Notes: a model not told the origin generated them from the letters alone. Numbered from the stretch's first letter, positions 12,001-24,697 are shown. The stretch: DNA of 64,000 nucleotides from Pristionchus mayeri (GCA_036245805.1 BTRK01000004.1:35077541-35141540); one strand, 5' to 3'. Numbers and translations: made by a program.

Positions 12001-14997
12001 AATTCTCATCCTCATCAGGAGAGCAGTGCCACGACGTGGAGGGCACCACCTCGACCACGTTCCTGCGCAACTTCAAGTACTACACTGTGAGTTGATGCCC
12101 TCGAAAATTGTGACGGAAAATATCAACTCTTTGAACACAGTATTAAGCCCCGTGCAAAAGCAAATGCTCATTTTGCGCTCCTTTTCAAATTCAAAAAGCA
12201 GCGAATTTGCTCTTGCGCGGAATTTTAGCTTACTGTATCGTGTTTTAATATGAACCAATTGTGAAACCTAGAACAATTGGGCCTCTAAAACCCTTTCCGT
12301 TTCATAGCGTTTGTGAAACACAAATGATCCTAATCTGTTTCGAAGCACCGAAATGGTCGATCCATTTATGTTTCATAGAAAATTAAAGTATTAGGTGCGG
12401 TGTTCGGTTTTGTCCGTGGACAGCCTGGCGTTTAATACTGTGTGAAGCGATCTGCCATATTTTGCATGGCGATGCGATATTTGCTGTTGCAATAGTAAAG
12501 TATGCATTATGCACGATCTTCAGACTAAATTTATGACTGCTGCTTTAGATCAAATGATAATTCGGATTATTTCCAGTTGCACGACGGCGAGCTGGTCGTC
12601 AAGACGGAGCATCACAAGGTTGTTCTAAGTATAATACATTTATTTTTTGATTTTTAAATGAAAAATTCTTATTTTAAATCAATTCTATCAATTAATAGGG
12701 ACTAATTAATACCTCAGAAAGGCGAAGTGGACGAGGGCGTCGTCGTTCTCACTGCCCTTCCCATTGGGTCGAGGAGAGAAGAGAACGAAACGATCGTCAA
12801 GGAATTCAGGTATGTTTCAGTATTAATTCAACTCGCCAAGGCTTTGCCCGCCTCACTTCCAATCGGGTTAGTTTCTTACAAACAATCTAAAATAAGATGT
12901 AGTATTTGGACTCCGCATAAATGGTATTCAACCATTTTGTTAACTCATGCTTTCAATCGCTTTTTCATTAGAAGGAGTAAGAGAATGTCCGAAATACAAA
13001 TAACGTACATGTGAAACGAAGCTCAGGAAGCAGTTGCTCTCGAATGCAGAAAAATAATCCCTATTCCAGCACTGAGCAAACAGATGGGAAATTCTCCCTG
13101 CATCTGGACGATCCGGGATACTACGCGGTGAAGTATTGCTATACGAAGGTGAGCAGAGATCTTCATTAATAATTCTTCCACTTTGTAAAATGAGGATTTT
13201 TAACAAATGCCTGTATTCATTATGCGCGCTATTCGGATAGGTGAGAGCACGCAGAATCAACATAGTCATTGCTTTCTAAGATCAAAGATCGACCATCTCA
13301 AGAATTATTAGATCTGATCCTTGATCTTTAATCTTTTCAGCTCAAGCCCTTCCACTACTCGACGGAGGAGCGATTCCTCGTTGAGAGTGAGGGCAGGAAC
13401 ACCTCCGATCCACTCAGACCCCTAGTCGAGTTGAGATACGAACCACACTCGCTCGTGCAGCTGCCCAAGGTTATTTTGAGTTTCACTTGTCCAGAAAATA
13501 TTGAGAAGTGAGATTTGTTTAAAAGTCAAATATGTTTCATTATAATTTTATCAAATGAACAAGTCTCTTCGAAATATTGACGATGTGGGTCGAGTTTGAA
13601 AAAATACAATTCCTAAATAGATGGGATGACCTTCGTTCGTCATGGGAGCTTAGAGTAACTAGTGAAATGAAAGAAAGATTTCATATGCAGCCCCACTCAA
13701 CCGATCCTCCCTCCCTGCTCTTCTATCGACCAGCCGAGTACGAGGGAACGGATGTGGACGTGTTTATCGAACCATTCTGTGGAGCTGAAAGACAACAGGT
13801 GACAACTATCTTTGATCAATGATCTTTGCTACTTGAGTTTGTCACAAAAATTTCCTCTTCCTAGTGACCAATCAATATTTCAGATCACGCTAACTGACGC
13901 TTACCAGCATCATGAGATCGAGCCGATACTTCTCAAGGTGATCTTTGGTCGTTGATTTTCTATCTTTCAATGCTATCCTGTTCACATTCAGTCATACATA
14001 AAACCGGAAACTTCTTTACCTTTCTTCTCGTTCGACTCGTACTTATTTCCTTCTCAACTTTTCCCATTCTCAGAAAGCCCTCTGTCGTCAACAACCTCAC
14101 TTCTACTTCTGCGAATCATCCTGGGCCAATGAGACCATTGGATCAGCAATATCTTCTAATGCAGCTGAGATAAATGAGGTTAGCGAGCTGTTTGTCGCAA
14201 TGTTTTCTAGAGAATAGCACTTCCTAAATCGGCTTCTGAACTTCGACATTTCTCACTCTCGCTCATTTTGAGTGGTGGAGTGTGTAAATATCAATCCAAA
14301 TTTATTGAAAATGGAAAGTTATTTATCAAAATTGAACCGTATTGATTTTCCAGAAGATTCAATCATCTCTGAACTCTTCTTCATCTGATGAAGAGAAGCA
14401 CGAGAAAACCGCTCACGAACTAACACCGAAAGAGGTATTGACAACAGTAACTCAGACTACCGTAACCTCCATTCTTCCCAGCATCATCATCAGAAGCCCC
14501 GCTCGGACCTCCATCGAAATAGGCACCGACGGGATACGGTAACTCGTCCTTCCACTGATGGCTGCGGCCCGCTCATCTGCTACACTGTGGAAGTGGAGCA
14601 GGAGGGACACAAGTATGGTATTGTTATTGTATCCTTCAAATTTGGATTGAACAATGACTCTCCCGATTCAATATGATATATTCCTGACTCTGTGAGAGCG
14701 TGGTAGGGATAGCCAGGAAAGTATCTCCAAAGTGCCCCGGCATAAACTTTTATGCATCTTGCATTGAATGTTTTCTTCTGATACGGTGGTGCAGCATCTT
14801 TGATCACAATAACGAATAGAGGAAGATGGAGTTACCGAACTTGTACCCGTATCGATTCTTTCAGGTACGCGATGGGTTCCCGCTGCAGTGACGTCACGCA
14901 GCACTTCGACATGGTCACGACGAAGACGTCATCGTCGATGACGCTTATGATGACGTCATCGCTGACGGTGATGCTGATAGCGATGATGGTGGTTTGA
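9099..14997 (+). CDS. Secreted, probably GPI-anchored protein of unknown family
   Basis: Nineteen phase-consistent exons: 9099-9231, 9542-9646, 9785-9867, 10101-10208, 10397-10479, 10674-10785, 11346-11428, 11794-11855, 12019-12086, 12577-12618, 12718-12809, 13070-13148, 13341-13469, 13691-13798, 13884-13937, 14074-14178, 14354-14434, 14482-14612, 14865-14997 (about 596 aa). The N-terminus MFLLLSLFLLFPLSSSA is a clear signal peptide. The C-terminus is a Thr/Ser stretch followed by a hydrophobic tail with no cytoplasmic residues, as in GPI-attachment signals. Between them lie scattered Cys, several N-x-S/T sites and stretches such as FLRPDRWYGVHF that look fibronectin-III/Ig-like, so beta-sandwich domains are likely (inference). 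The ATG is preceded at once by TCTTCCAG, a probable spliced-leader acceptor. Intron 1 appears to use a GC donor (G|GCGAGT). I do not recognise the family and assign no function beyond the cell surface. Confidence 0.75.
10950..10966. repeat. Poly-C tract (17 C)
   Basis: Homopolymer within intron 6 of the secreted-protein gene; likely length-variable. Confidence 0.9.
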
Positions 14998-15900
14998 TGA
15001 AGTCACGTGTTGCGTACTGTATTTACCGCAATTCCGTCAATTTCGAAATGTTTTTATTTCTATTTTTAGCTAGTCCATTAGCACCCAACAAATGATTGAC
15101 TTTCAAATTCAGTTTTGCCACGGGAATGTTCCACACAATGCTTCAGGCTTATCAGAACTCGAGTAGGCACTGCTATTTTCAATCAATATTTATTTATTTG
15201 TCTCGTAGGCGTTTTGTTGTTGCTCAGTTTCCATCAATTCCAAGTTATTTTGAGTTTTATTTTCAAGTTAAATTCAGTTTAATTTTTTTCCATCGTATAG
15301 ACAAAACTTAAGAAAAAAACCCAGTTAAAATATAAATTGTTCAAAATATTTATCAAAAGATTCTTAAAAAATCGAATTCTCCATAATAAATTTCGCAGCA
15401 CTGAGTTGTCTCACAGTCGTAGAATAATTCGTGGCCTTATTCATGTATTCGTGACACATGGTACAATAGAAACACTGATTGATCTGCAAAAGGCGGGAAC
15501 TGCTACAGTAAATACAATATTACTTGCTCTGCATCTTAAATATTATATAACTCACCAATCTACTATTCCTCCAAGGAACTCATTTAAAACTTGGCCGAAA
15601 ACGCGATACATTTTCAGTCGTTGAGATCACGTAGGGATATGAAAAAAATAATTAATACCATAAAATGGAAAATGACTATCTCATTCATGATAGAGTTAGC
15701 GAAAATAGAAACTATGCAGTGAATTGTCTGGCAGGGAAGAGGAGTAAAGAAGTGGCCTGCACTCGTTCCTCTTTTCAATCGATCTTTTGCTCATTCCCTT
15801 CACGCTAGTACACGTAATTAATCGTGGATAAAGGGAGACAGAGAACATCCGTTGACTCACATCTGGTGAGAGAGACAAATTAGCGAATGTAGATTCGGTC
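14880..15900. repeat. Segmental duplication, copy 1
   Basis: This block starts inside the last exon of the secreted-protein gene and runs about 1 kb downstream. Matching landmarks recur in order at 18060-19050: the CACGA..AAGACG..TCGTCGATGA coding stretch, CCACACAATGCTTCAGGCTT, AGATCACGTAGGGAT, and the CTCACATCTGGTGAGAGA-like end. No independent gene was found in 14998-15900. Confidence 0.8.
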
Positions 15901-16200
15901 AGAGTTTAACTTTTACCTCTAAATAGACCTTTCGTGAGCAAACACTATTCGCGAAAAAAACAAATCTCCAATTAGATGAACATTAAGGGCCACTCCAATC
16001 ATGCATTTCCATGTACTAATCTACGAACTTTTGTGCGAATGGCAATTTGAGTTTTCTTGTTGAAATTTTCTTTTGAGTGCAAAAAAACAAATAGGCTTAA
16101 CAAGATTTTAACAGATGGTCTGAACAATGGGATCATGAACTATTTTTGTTTATTCATCACAAATTCTCACATCAAAAAATGAATGTTTTCTTTTCCACAG

Positions 16201-17186
16201 TTACTGTTTCCACCAGCCGATATGTTCGTACTCAAGCTTCTTGAATAGCGGGTAGAGTGCGTGTAAATTCACATGTTCATCTTCTCTATCCACATCCACT
16301 TTCCAGATGCGTTTTCCGATGCAATCAACGATATCATCAAATTCCCACTTAGCTTCACAGAGACTATCGAACGGCAGTTTGAAGCACTGCAAAATGATCA
16401 AGGTTATGACGACGTTAATTTAAGATACCTGTGAAAGGTAGGAAAGGGAAATATAAAGACTACCATCTCTAGTACTGCACAAGGTTCTTGAAATGATACA
16501 TAACATTTCGAACAAAATAGTGGGATAAGGCGCAGCTTATTAAAAAATATGTGGGAAATGTTCAACTGAAAACACCACTTTTTGCGACCCCAGAAACTAA
16601 TATAAAAATACAAAAGCTATCAACTTCATGTTTCCAAGCGAGCCTGATTCTCCCCGCGAGATCAGGCTGGGTGAGCTTGAGACGACGCCAAAATAATCCC
16701 ACATTGCGAGTAGGAATGTACAGTTGGAAAGTGATTGGTTCCATTTTCTGAAAAAGTTAGTTTCTTTTACTTACGCATACGCGAGAATGCCTACTTACGC
16801 TAAAGTATCTGGCTGTAGTCTTAAATTCGATTTCATGGCACAAATGTATGATCTTCCTTTGACGCGCATACTGGTCCACTCGAGTACGGAGCATGGAAGA
16901 GGTCTGTAATATAATTAAAGTTAGCACTGACTCATGCGTAAATTTCATCAAAAAGGTTATTACTATCTGGTAACGACCACTACAAGAAACCACTCAATTC
17001 GAATTGTAAAGATGACAAAGAATGTAGTTCACATTAATCACTCAAACTAACCAATCTGAGATCGTTGACAGACTCGCGCGCGTGCTCAATGATCTTCCAC
17101 ACGCATTCGGGAGGCAAAGACTCGAATGGAGAGAGCTTATCTTCGATTGAACACGCAGCCAGATTAGGGACCAGCTGATCTTCCAT
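16201..17186 (-). CDS. F-box-like protein
   Basis: Five exons on the minus strand: 17186-17052, 16903-16799, 16747-16625, 16565-16464 and 16386-16201 (216 aa), every intron phase 0. The N-terminus has the F-box pattern: FESLPPECVWKIIEHA, then a run ending VNDLRL and a RTRVDQYARQR helix, as in the large F-box families of nematodes. F-box proteins recruit substrates to SCF ubiquitin ligases through SKP1. The C-terminal half (ending in an EYEHIGWWKQ-type tail) shows no recognised substrate-binding repeat. The fourth exon border (a GTAGTC donor) was chosen because it keeps the frame open and is the least certain. Substrate unknown. Confidence 0.7.
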
Positions 17187-18059
17187 CTCAATATGTCCAT
17201 TTTTTGGTTATCATCCGGAAGGCTATACGAACATAGTACCCCAGAAACGGATAAAATATTTAATGCGACAATGAGCGTTTAAAACACCAAACCCATACGG
17301 CCACAACACAATTTTTCCCGCCATTAAGCGTGGGAAACGAATGTATTCGAATTTCGAATGCAGCAACGCGTAACCAGTTTTCTCGCGCAAATGTTATTGG
17401 CTGCTCACGTTGAATTTAAGATATGCGGTGCTGAATCGAACGAGTGGTCCCATAATATAATAATTCGACGTAACACATATGTGTATGCAACCAATAAAAT
17501 TGAACGGTGCTCAATCTGATATTGACATTTTTTTGCGATGGACCCGATTGTGAATGATTCGTATCATAAAAGAGCATCTTTGAATGTGGAAGACTAATCG
17601 GAAATTAATAGTCTAAACACTAACATGCATTTACAGGCCTACAATTTTGTATCTTTTTAAAAGTAAACTTTAATGCACACAACACACCAGAGTGCGGTGT
17701 CAGAACCGCTCAGCGCGTTCGAAATATTCGAACTGTCAATGGTTTGGCGGGGCGAGACATTGATGTGAGCAGATTCAATACTTGACTAGTGTTATATCTT
17801 GAAAACAAATATTTGTGTTATATTATAAATACTGGAGAAGGAAAAATGCCATGTTGGGCCAAACTAGATTGAAACCCGAAAAGTTATTCCTTTGTGTAAT
17901 GTGGATGGGACATACGAACGCAATTTGTTCATAACTTAAAAGTATGAAACTTAGAACAAGCCGACAATCAAAAACGCCACTTTCAAATGACTGTGGCATT
18001 ACTAATTAAGTTAAATATTAATCACGCAGTTCGAATAATTAATGCTGCAGAAAGGTGCA
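17187..18059. other. Intergenic, AT-rich, no gene seen
   Basis: Upstream of the F-box gene. No open frame with splice support was found on either strand. It probably contains that gene's promoter, but no specific element is recognisable. Confidence 0.5.
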
Positions 18060-19050
18060 GTGGCTTCACTTAGCTCACTAACATTGTCACGACTAAGACG
18101 GCCTCGTCGATGATGCTGACGATGATGGTGAGCCCCGGCGATGACGGTCGTCTGATGATGTGGCACGGTTTTGTATACTACACGTACAGTAATTTCGTCC
18201 ATTGCGATTTTTTTAAATTTCTATTTTGAAATTAATGCATTAGTACCCCCACGAATTAATAACTGTCCGACTGAGGAATTCCACACAATGCTTCAGGCTT
18301 ATCAGAACTCGAATATGCACTGCTATCTTCAATCAATAATTTTAATTTGTATCAAAATGCGTTCAGGTGTTGTTCAATTTCCGTGAACCTGAAAATATTT
18401 TGATGTGATAAATTCCGTTTAAATATTGTTCCCATTGTATAGACAATACATTACTAAAAAATTCGAGAAGTTAGAAGATAAATTGTTTAGAATATTTATC
18501 AAAAAATCCCAAAATTCGAACTCTCGATCGTATATTTCGAAGCACTGTGTAGTTTCATAGTCGAAAAAAATTCGTGCTCGTCCGTGGTATGCTCATAACC
18601 CATGTCCTATAGTAACATCGGTCATCAGCTGGACTGGAAACGGCGCGAGATGCTGCAATAAATGCAATATTAATTGCTTAGCATCTTAAATATAGCTTAC
18701 CAAATATACTGTTTCCTCCAAAAAATCATACAAAAACTCGACATAAAGTAGGATACATTTCCAGCCATCGAGATCACGTAGGGATCTGAAAAATATTGTA
18801 TACTATAAAATGGACAGTGACTCTTTTATTCATGCAAGAGCTAGCGAAGAAAAATAAACTTTGCAGAGAATAGTCTGGAAGGAAAGAGGAGAAAAGAAGT
18901 GGCTTGCACTCGATCCTCTCTATATCTCACTCAGCATCTTCCACTCCCCTTACGCTCGCACATGTAATCAATCACGAGGAGAAAGAGAGAGGAGGGGGAC
19001 CCATAGTGTGTCACATCTTGTGAGAGAAAGAAAATAAGGCTGGCGAATGT
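18060..19050. repeat. Segmental duplication, copy 2 (decayed)
   Basis: Diverged copy of 14880-15900 in the same orientation. It includes a broken remnant of the last exon of the secreted-protein gene (18075-18165) in which the frame and hydrophobic tail are no longer intact. It lies on the far side of the F-box gene from its source. A third, short copy of the inner segment is at about 19070-19260. Confidence 0.8.
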
Positions 19051-19149
19051 AGGTTTAATCAGGGGTGCGCGTATTCGAGTAGGAACTGCAATTTCAATCA
19101 ATATTTATTTATTTTGACTCAAGGGCGTTTTGTTGTTGCTCAGTTTCCA

Positions 19150-19236
19150 GAGTAATGATCTGACTCTCTTCGGTTTGCACGCTCGCTCACCGGTCAAAGA
19201 GACGAGAGAGCGTACAAACTGAAGAAACTCAGACGA
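19150..19236. mobile_element. CT/GA hairpin element with 14 bp target-site duplication
   Basis: An 87 bp imperfect palindrome (CTGACTCTCTTCGGTTTGCA ... CAAACTGAAGAAACTCAG) flanked by exact copies of TTGCTCAGTTTCCA at 19136-19149 and 19237-19250. The paralogous stretch at 15220-15233 carries a single TTGCTCAGTTTCCA with no insert, so the empty site is visible in this window. Confidence 0.8.
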
Positions 19237-19353
19237 TTGCTCAGTTTCCATTAATTACAACTTTTATTTACGTGATAAATTAGCACATACAAATATTTAT
19301 CTGTTTTTGAAATTACCATTACAATCATAATTTGATACAAAAAATGTTGTACG

Positions 19354-19743
19354 TCATTGAAGAATCAGTATCAGAACACTATTGATAGCCAGAATTGTAC
19401 TCGTTGCACGTGAGAATGGCAATGCCGCGTCTGTAATCGCGATCTCATAATGTCTCATCATACGAACTTGAGGCAAATTGCAACATTTAGGAAGTTGAGG
19501 CACTAATTGTGCTGTCGGTAGATGTAATGTAGTGCCAGTGCCTACATAAACGTGCTTAAAACTTAGAAACCAAATTGAAATCCTCACGAATATTTCCATC
19601 CCATCGTCACAGTTACTCTCGATCAGTAGAGAGTCTCTACTAGAGATCTTGATGAAGTGGGCAGTAGGTGCACTTGCAACTATGTTCGCAACGTTCGCAT
19701 TGTCAAAATGCATCATGCAAACGCCAATTAACCAGTGAGTCAT
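19354..19743 (-). other. Open stretch, possible relic
   Basis: A 129-codon open frame with some hydrophobic segments and a hydrophobic C-terminus. There are no recognisable motif, splice partners or start context. It could be an unspliced small gene, or chance in AT-balanced DNA. No function proposed. Confidence 0.2.
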
Positions 19744-20047
19744 TTTGAAGATTATGACTCACAAAAAGTGTCTACAAGTCCGAGCTAAATTCAGTTTATC
19801 GAGGTCGTGTAGGAATCTGAGAACGTGATTGAATGAACAAGGAAACATGCAAGAATTAGCGAAAAATGATGTGAAGGGAATAATTTTGGGGAAAAGAGAG
19901 AATGAGAAAGGCAATCACTCAGTATCTCTCTGCGTTTCTTTCAGTCTCCCAACCTTCTCAAATACCATCAATCGCGAGGTGAGAGAAAGAGAGTGAAAGG
20001 GAAGGAACCCCCACTGAGCCACATCTGGTGAGAGAGAAGGGTTGGTG

Positions 20048-20295
20048 TGGAGGAGGAGGAGGAGGAGGAGGAGGAGGAGGAGGAGGAGGAGAGGAGGAGG
20101 AGGAGGAGGAGGAGGAGGAGGAGGAGGAGGAGGAGGAGGAGGAGGAGGAGGAGGAGGAGGTGGAGGTGGAGGTGGAGGAGGTGGAGGTGGAGGTGGAGGA
20201 GGAGGAGGTGGAGGTGGAGGAGGAGGAGGAGGAGGAGGTGGAGGAGGAGGTGGAGGAGGTGGGAGGTGGAGGAGGAGGAGGTGGAGGTGGAGGAC
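20048..20295. repeat. GGA/GGT microsatellite at assembly gap edge
   Basis: About 250 bp of (GGA)n with GGT variants running into the gap. Long open frames of poly-Gly, poly-Glu or poly-Arg through it are artefacts of the triplet repeat. Confidence 0.95.
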
Positions 20296-20795
20296 NNNNN
20301 NNNNNNNNNNNNNNNNNNNNNNNNNNNNNNNNNNNNNNNNNNNNNNNNNNNNNNNNNNNNNNNNNNNNNNNNNNNNNNNNNNNNNNNNNNNNNNNNNNNN
20401 NNNNNNNNNNNNNNNNNNNNNNNNNNNNNNNNNNNNNNNNNNNNNNNNNNNNNNNNNNNNNNNNNNNNNNNNNNNNNNNNNNNNNNNNNNNNNNNNNNNN
20501 NNNNNNNNNNNNNNNNNNNNNNNNNNNNNNNNNNNNNNNNNNNNNNNNNNNNNNNNNNNNNNNNNNNNNNNNNNNNNNNNNNNNNNNNNNNNNNNNNNNN
20601 NNNNNNNNNNNNNNNNNNNNNNNNNNNNNNNNNNNNNNNNNNNNNNNNNNNNNNNNNNNNNNNNNNNNNNNNNNNNNNNNNNNNNNNNNNNNNNNNNNNN
20701 NNNNNNNNNNNNNNNNNNNNNNNNNNNNNNNNNNNNNNNNNNNNNNNNNNNNNNNNNNNNNNNNNNNNNNNNNNNNNNNNNNNNNNNNNNNNNNN
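20296..20795. other. Assembly gap (500 N)
   Basis: A run of exactly 500 N, a round scaffold-gap length, so the true size is unknown. It may hide exons of the minus-strand gene that starts at 21470. Confidence 0.95.
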
Positions 20796-21039
20796 GTACC
20801 CTCCGCGCAGCGAGAACCCTATCACACGTTGCATAGGGAGAGACGAGATCAACAAGATAAGATGGAAGGGGTGATCTCGTAGATTAGGCATTCAAAGATC
20901 CACTCGTAATAAGTGTACAAAGATCGCGCTAGGTCAGAATTCGATCACATAGTGGGATTATAATAAAATGCATTGAAATACGCCCACTATCAATGAATCC
21001 GAGAGATAAAAGTGCACTAAAATTTTAAAAAATGCTCAC

Positions 21040-21470
21040 TTTTGACGACTCGTTCGGCGACCGGCCGGGGAATCACTGGTCTCCGCACCACCATCGAATT
21101 CGCATCCGAAGATGACGCCGCTTCTGAAAAGCGAAAGTAAACATCGAGTACTGGATTTAAAACGTGAAATAACGTCTCAAGAGCTTTTGCCGACTCTGAA
21201 TGGACAACGACTAGATAGACGAGCGTGATATCAGAATGATTCGTTTTTATCAGCTACCTACTAGATCTCACGGGAATTTCTTGATTGTGTGAAATAGATG
21301 TGGACTTTAGAAAAAGGTACGAGCGCATCTTGTTTGTGACTGGATTTGGCTTCACGGGTGTACACGTCTAGGCTACTGAAGGTGGACTTTCCGGAGCCGG
21401 CAAATGTAAAGCCGGGAAATGTCCAAAACAACTGACCAGTAGTCGCGGCTCCAGCGCTGGTGGAGGCCAT
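21040..21470 (-). CDS. 5' end of an unidentified gene (partial)
   Basis: Two coding exons on the minus strand. Exon 1 is 21470-21437, starting MASTSAGAATT. Exon 2 is 21123-21040, beginning EAASSSDAN and ending in VVRRPVIPRPVAERVVK. Donor (G|GTCAGT, A|GTGAGC) and acceptor (TTTTCAG) sites fit in phase. The product begins with an Ala/Ser/Thr-rich low-complexity segment followed by a basic, proline-containing stretch. The remaining exons must lie at lower coordinates, in or past the gap; none was recognised there. The family is unknown. Confidence 0.5.
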
Positions 21471-22847
21471 TGCTGTTGTGGGTAGTGGACTCGGAGTTAT
21501 CTGGAATGGGAATAAATCACTAAAAAGTCGAACTTCAAAGAAATTCCTCGGAAAGTGGGTAATCCCCTGATCGATAGTGAGCTGTTGCGCATAAATTTGA
21601 GGTACGAAGGAACTTGATGACACTACCCGATTCCGACCCGCAACTTGTGGGTTGCCCACTGCATAAACAACTTCACTCCCTCTCACTCGTGCTATCAACT
21701 CCTCTTTCACATGATCTTTGCCGAGGACTACGCGAATAGCGCGCGCATTGTTGATAAGCCGTTTATTGGATTGAAACAGTGGGAAGTTGTTGCGTAGTGA
21801 TGATGAAAATGCGGTTTGTATCGGGAAGAGAAATGAAGCGACCGGGGATGGGGTTGCTTTCAGGAGAAATGCACATCGCGACCTTTAGCATGTTCGAATG
21901 AGCTGACTAAGCCGCATAGAAAGAGAGAGAAAAGGGGAAAGGAGAGGTGAGAAGGAGGAGATCAATATTAGAGCACCACAACACTTTTTTGCCCTGCGGC
22001 TGTGAGGTGAAATCAGGAAGTTCGCATGAAGCGAGACCAATTTGTAATGCTGTTATGCATTTATCAAGTAATTGAAAATACTGAAAGAACTCAAAACCCA
22101 ATTACTATTTATAGTTTTCTTTGCAATCTAAATGTGGTCGGTGAGAACTGCTCGAACGCTTTCATAAAAGTGAGCAAAAATTATCAGTTTCAGACAATAC
22201 ATTGAAGGATCAAACTATCAGCCGTGTCACATTTCTCTCTCGCGGCTCCTCACCACTCCTCCAGCTTCATTATCCCTATCTTATCAGGCAGGGAAAGGGA
22301 CCAGAGCATAGCTCACGCCTACTTTTACAACTACTGAGGCCATTAATTGGCTGCTGCGTCAAACACCAGAAGTTGCACAGTCTCACGGCAAGTAATTCAA
22401 TTGACCCCCGAACTATAAAAAGCGCCCCAAAACGGGCAAATTGAAGCAGGAAACGCTCACCTTTTCGGGTGAAAGAAGAAACTCGCGAGTAGACTAGAGA
22501 AGAAGTCGGGAAGTTGGCGCAGGGAGGAGAGCGAGAGAGAGAGAGAGAGGGGGGAGAGGGGAAGGAGGAGAGGAGGGCTATTTATTCTCACTGCTGCTGG
22601 CCTGCACAACAAGGACGACCCGATCAGGATTCCATCTTCCTGCCTGCAAATATCGGCTAATCTATTGGAAGAAAGGCTGAAAACGGCTGGAAATTTCGAC
22701 GAGAAAGGGGTGGTATTGACTGGAATTCGGGCCGAGCGCCGGGGGCTTCCGAGAGGGACCTAATCAACAAGGCAGAAGGTAAGGGTCCGAGAGAATCAAT
22801 AAGCACGCCGGGGGCATCGTCATGAGGAGGTGAGAGAGAAGGTAGAG

Positions 22848-22848
<1 letters not shown>
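21471..22848. other. Upstream/intergenic, no gene seen
   Basis: Probable upstream region of the minus-strand gene at 21470. GA-rich stretches at about 21920-21960 and 22530-22575. The open frame at 21710-21261 overlaps the true exon but runs through its introns. Confidence 0.4.

Positions 22849-22933
<85 letters not shown>
22849..22933. repeat. (GA)n microsatellite
   Basis: About 85 bp of uninterrupted GA dinucleotides. Serine/leucine-rich open frames on the minus strand through here are spurious. Confidence 0.95.
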
Positions 22934-22938
<5 letters not shown>

Positions 22939-23934
22939 TGAGCACTTTAGCGAAATGAGAATATGAAATGGAAACGAAACGACAAAGCGACGCGAGAAGA
23001 AGGAAGAGGAAGGAGGAAAGGCATTGAAAAGGGGAGCGGGAGGAGAATATTGGAGACACATGAGATTTGATTGATATGAGGGGATGGGAGGAGAAAGCTG
23101 TTCATAATGGGGGGAAGGGAGGGAGTGGGAAGGTAGCGAAATGTAGCGAGCAATCAAGGATTGGGTGGGCAAAAAGAGGGCAATGTAGTGGGGGAATGGC
23201 GGCGGAAGGGGCGAAAGCGCTGTAATCATTGCCCGATGACACCAGGAATCCCCATGGAAGTGGCAAAGCAAGGAATTACTCGATAGTTCGGATGTGTTTC
23301 AGGCGCTCCTTGAAAGAAGGTGATAATTCAAGGGTTAGTAGTTCGTCGTTCGATAGTCGAAAAAAATAAGCGTATAAAGTAATAATTTAAAATCAAATCC
23401 AATTGCGCAGTTGTTTCAATCAATTTCACGTCCGGGCGACGCGGGGGTGAGTGTATGTGTGTACAAATCAAACTTTGTATCGTCTGCCGTCTTCTTTCAC
23501 TCTCGCTCCCTCTCTCTCCTTCTTCCCTCCTCCCTCTCGTCCCTTGCCCCTCTCCTCCGACACTTTTAATCTCCCGCGCCTCGGAACATTCTTAGAACGT
23601 GGCATTTATCTATGTAACATGAGACGAACCGGGGTGCAGCGAAAGTTGGAGGAAAAGAAAGGAGGAGCTGACTGTTCAACATGTTCATGTTCTTACTTCT
23701 CCCTCCTAATTTCGAGAGCGCTCTCTCTCCTACTCCCAGATGAGTGAGCGCGCAATATTCAGCGCCTAATTTTCAGTACTACTCGAAAGACACGCGCTCA
23801 AGAACGATTCTCGACCAACGATTATAAGGAACTCGCCGAACCGCGAAGGCAATTGGTATACCAAATATATACGTGAACACAGTATGGGACTGCGAGGGAG
23901 GCTGGCTTCAGGTCTCAGATAGAGAGAGGAGTGA

Positions 23935-23936
<2 letters not shown>

Positions 23937-24028
<92 letters not shown>
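23937..24028. repeat. (GA)n microsatellite
   Basis: About 90 bp of GA dinucleotides, followed by a short GT run at 24050-24064. Confidence 0.95.
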
Positions 24029-24030
<2 letters not shown>

Positions 24031-24084
24031 TGAAGCTGAGGAGGAGAGTGTATGTGTGTGTGTGCTGACTATCGATTGCTGAGG

Positions 24085-24180
24085 CTCTCTCCCTCTCCTT
24101 CTCCTCCCTCTCCCTCTCCTTCTCCTCCCTCTCCCTCTCCTTCTCCTCCCTCTCCCTCTCCTTCTCTCCCTCCATCTCCT
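24085..24180. repeat. CT-rich minisatellite (~24 bp unit)
   Basis: Four tandem units of the form CTCCCTCTCCCTCTCCTT, strictly pyrimidine on this strand. Together with the purine tracts at 24640-24710 it makes 22.5-25 kb strongly strand-asymmetric. Confidence 0.85.
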
Positions 24181-24665
24181 CCCCGAGGCGAAGAGTTGTT
24201 ATCATATTCAAGAGCTGCGAGGAGAGGGAGAGGGACGAAGGGGGAAGCCCGGTCTGGCGTCTCCCCAAGTTGGAGTGGGGAGGATATCAGAGGACTACCG
24301 TATGCTCATCTCGGAATCGTTGAATGACCAAAGTACGGCGGTTTGGTGCGAGTATAGTCTAGAAAAGAGGCGATATGGAGGAGAGGGTGGGAGTGGAGAG
24401 GAGGGAGATCCGGGAAAAAAGAGAAGCGAGCGGCAAGAGTGAGCATAGGGATGGAAACGATGAGGGGGAAACGTACAAGGATGAAAAGTGGAGGAGGCGA
24501 AGTGAATGAGTCAAATGAGTGTGAGAAAGAGAGAGAGGAGAGAGAGGAGGGAGAGGATGCATCTTTCTCCCCTTCTTCTCCTATCGGCGCATCCGAATCG
24601 GTTGTAATAGTAGATATCTACACCACTGAAGAAGAGGAGGAGGAGATGGAGGAAGAAGGGGGAAA

Positions 24666-24697
<32 letters not shown>

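Noticed and set aside
20028..20891. Long open frames across the GGA repeat and gap on both strands
   Set aside because: They consist of poly-Gly/Glu/Arg or Ser/Leu from a triplet repeat and 500 N; no biological start or splice context.
22657..23271. 204-codon minus-strand frame
   Set aside because: Ser/Leu/Pro low complexity generated by the GA microsatellite; overlapping frames are open as well.
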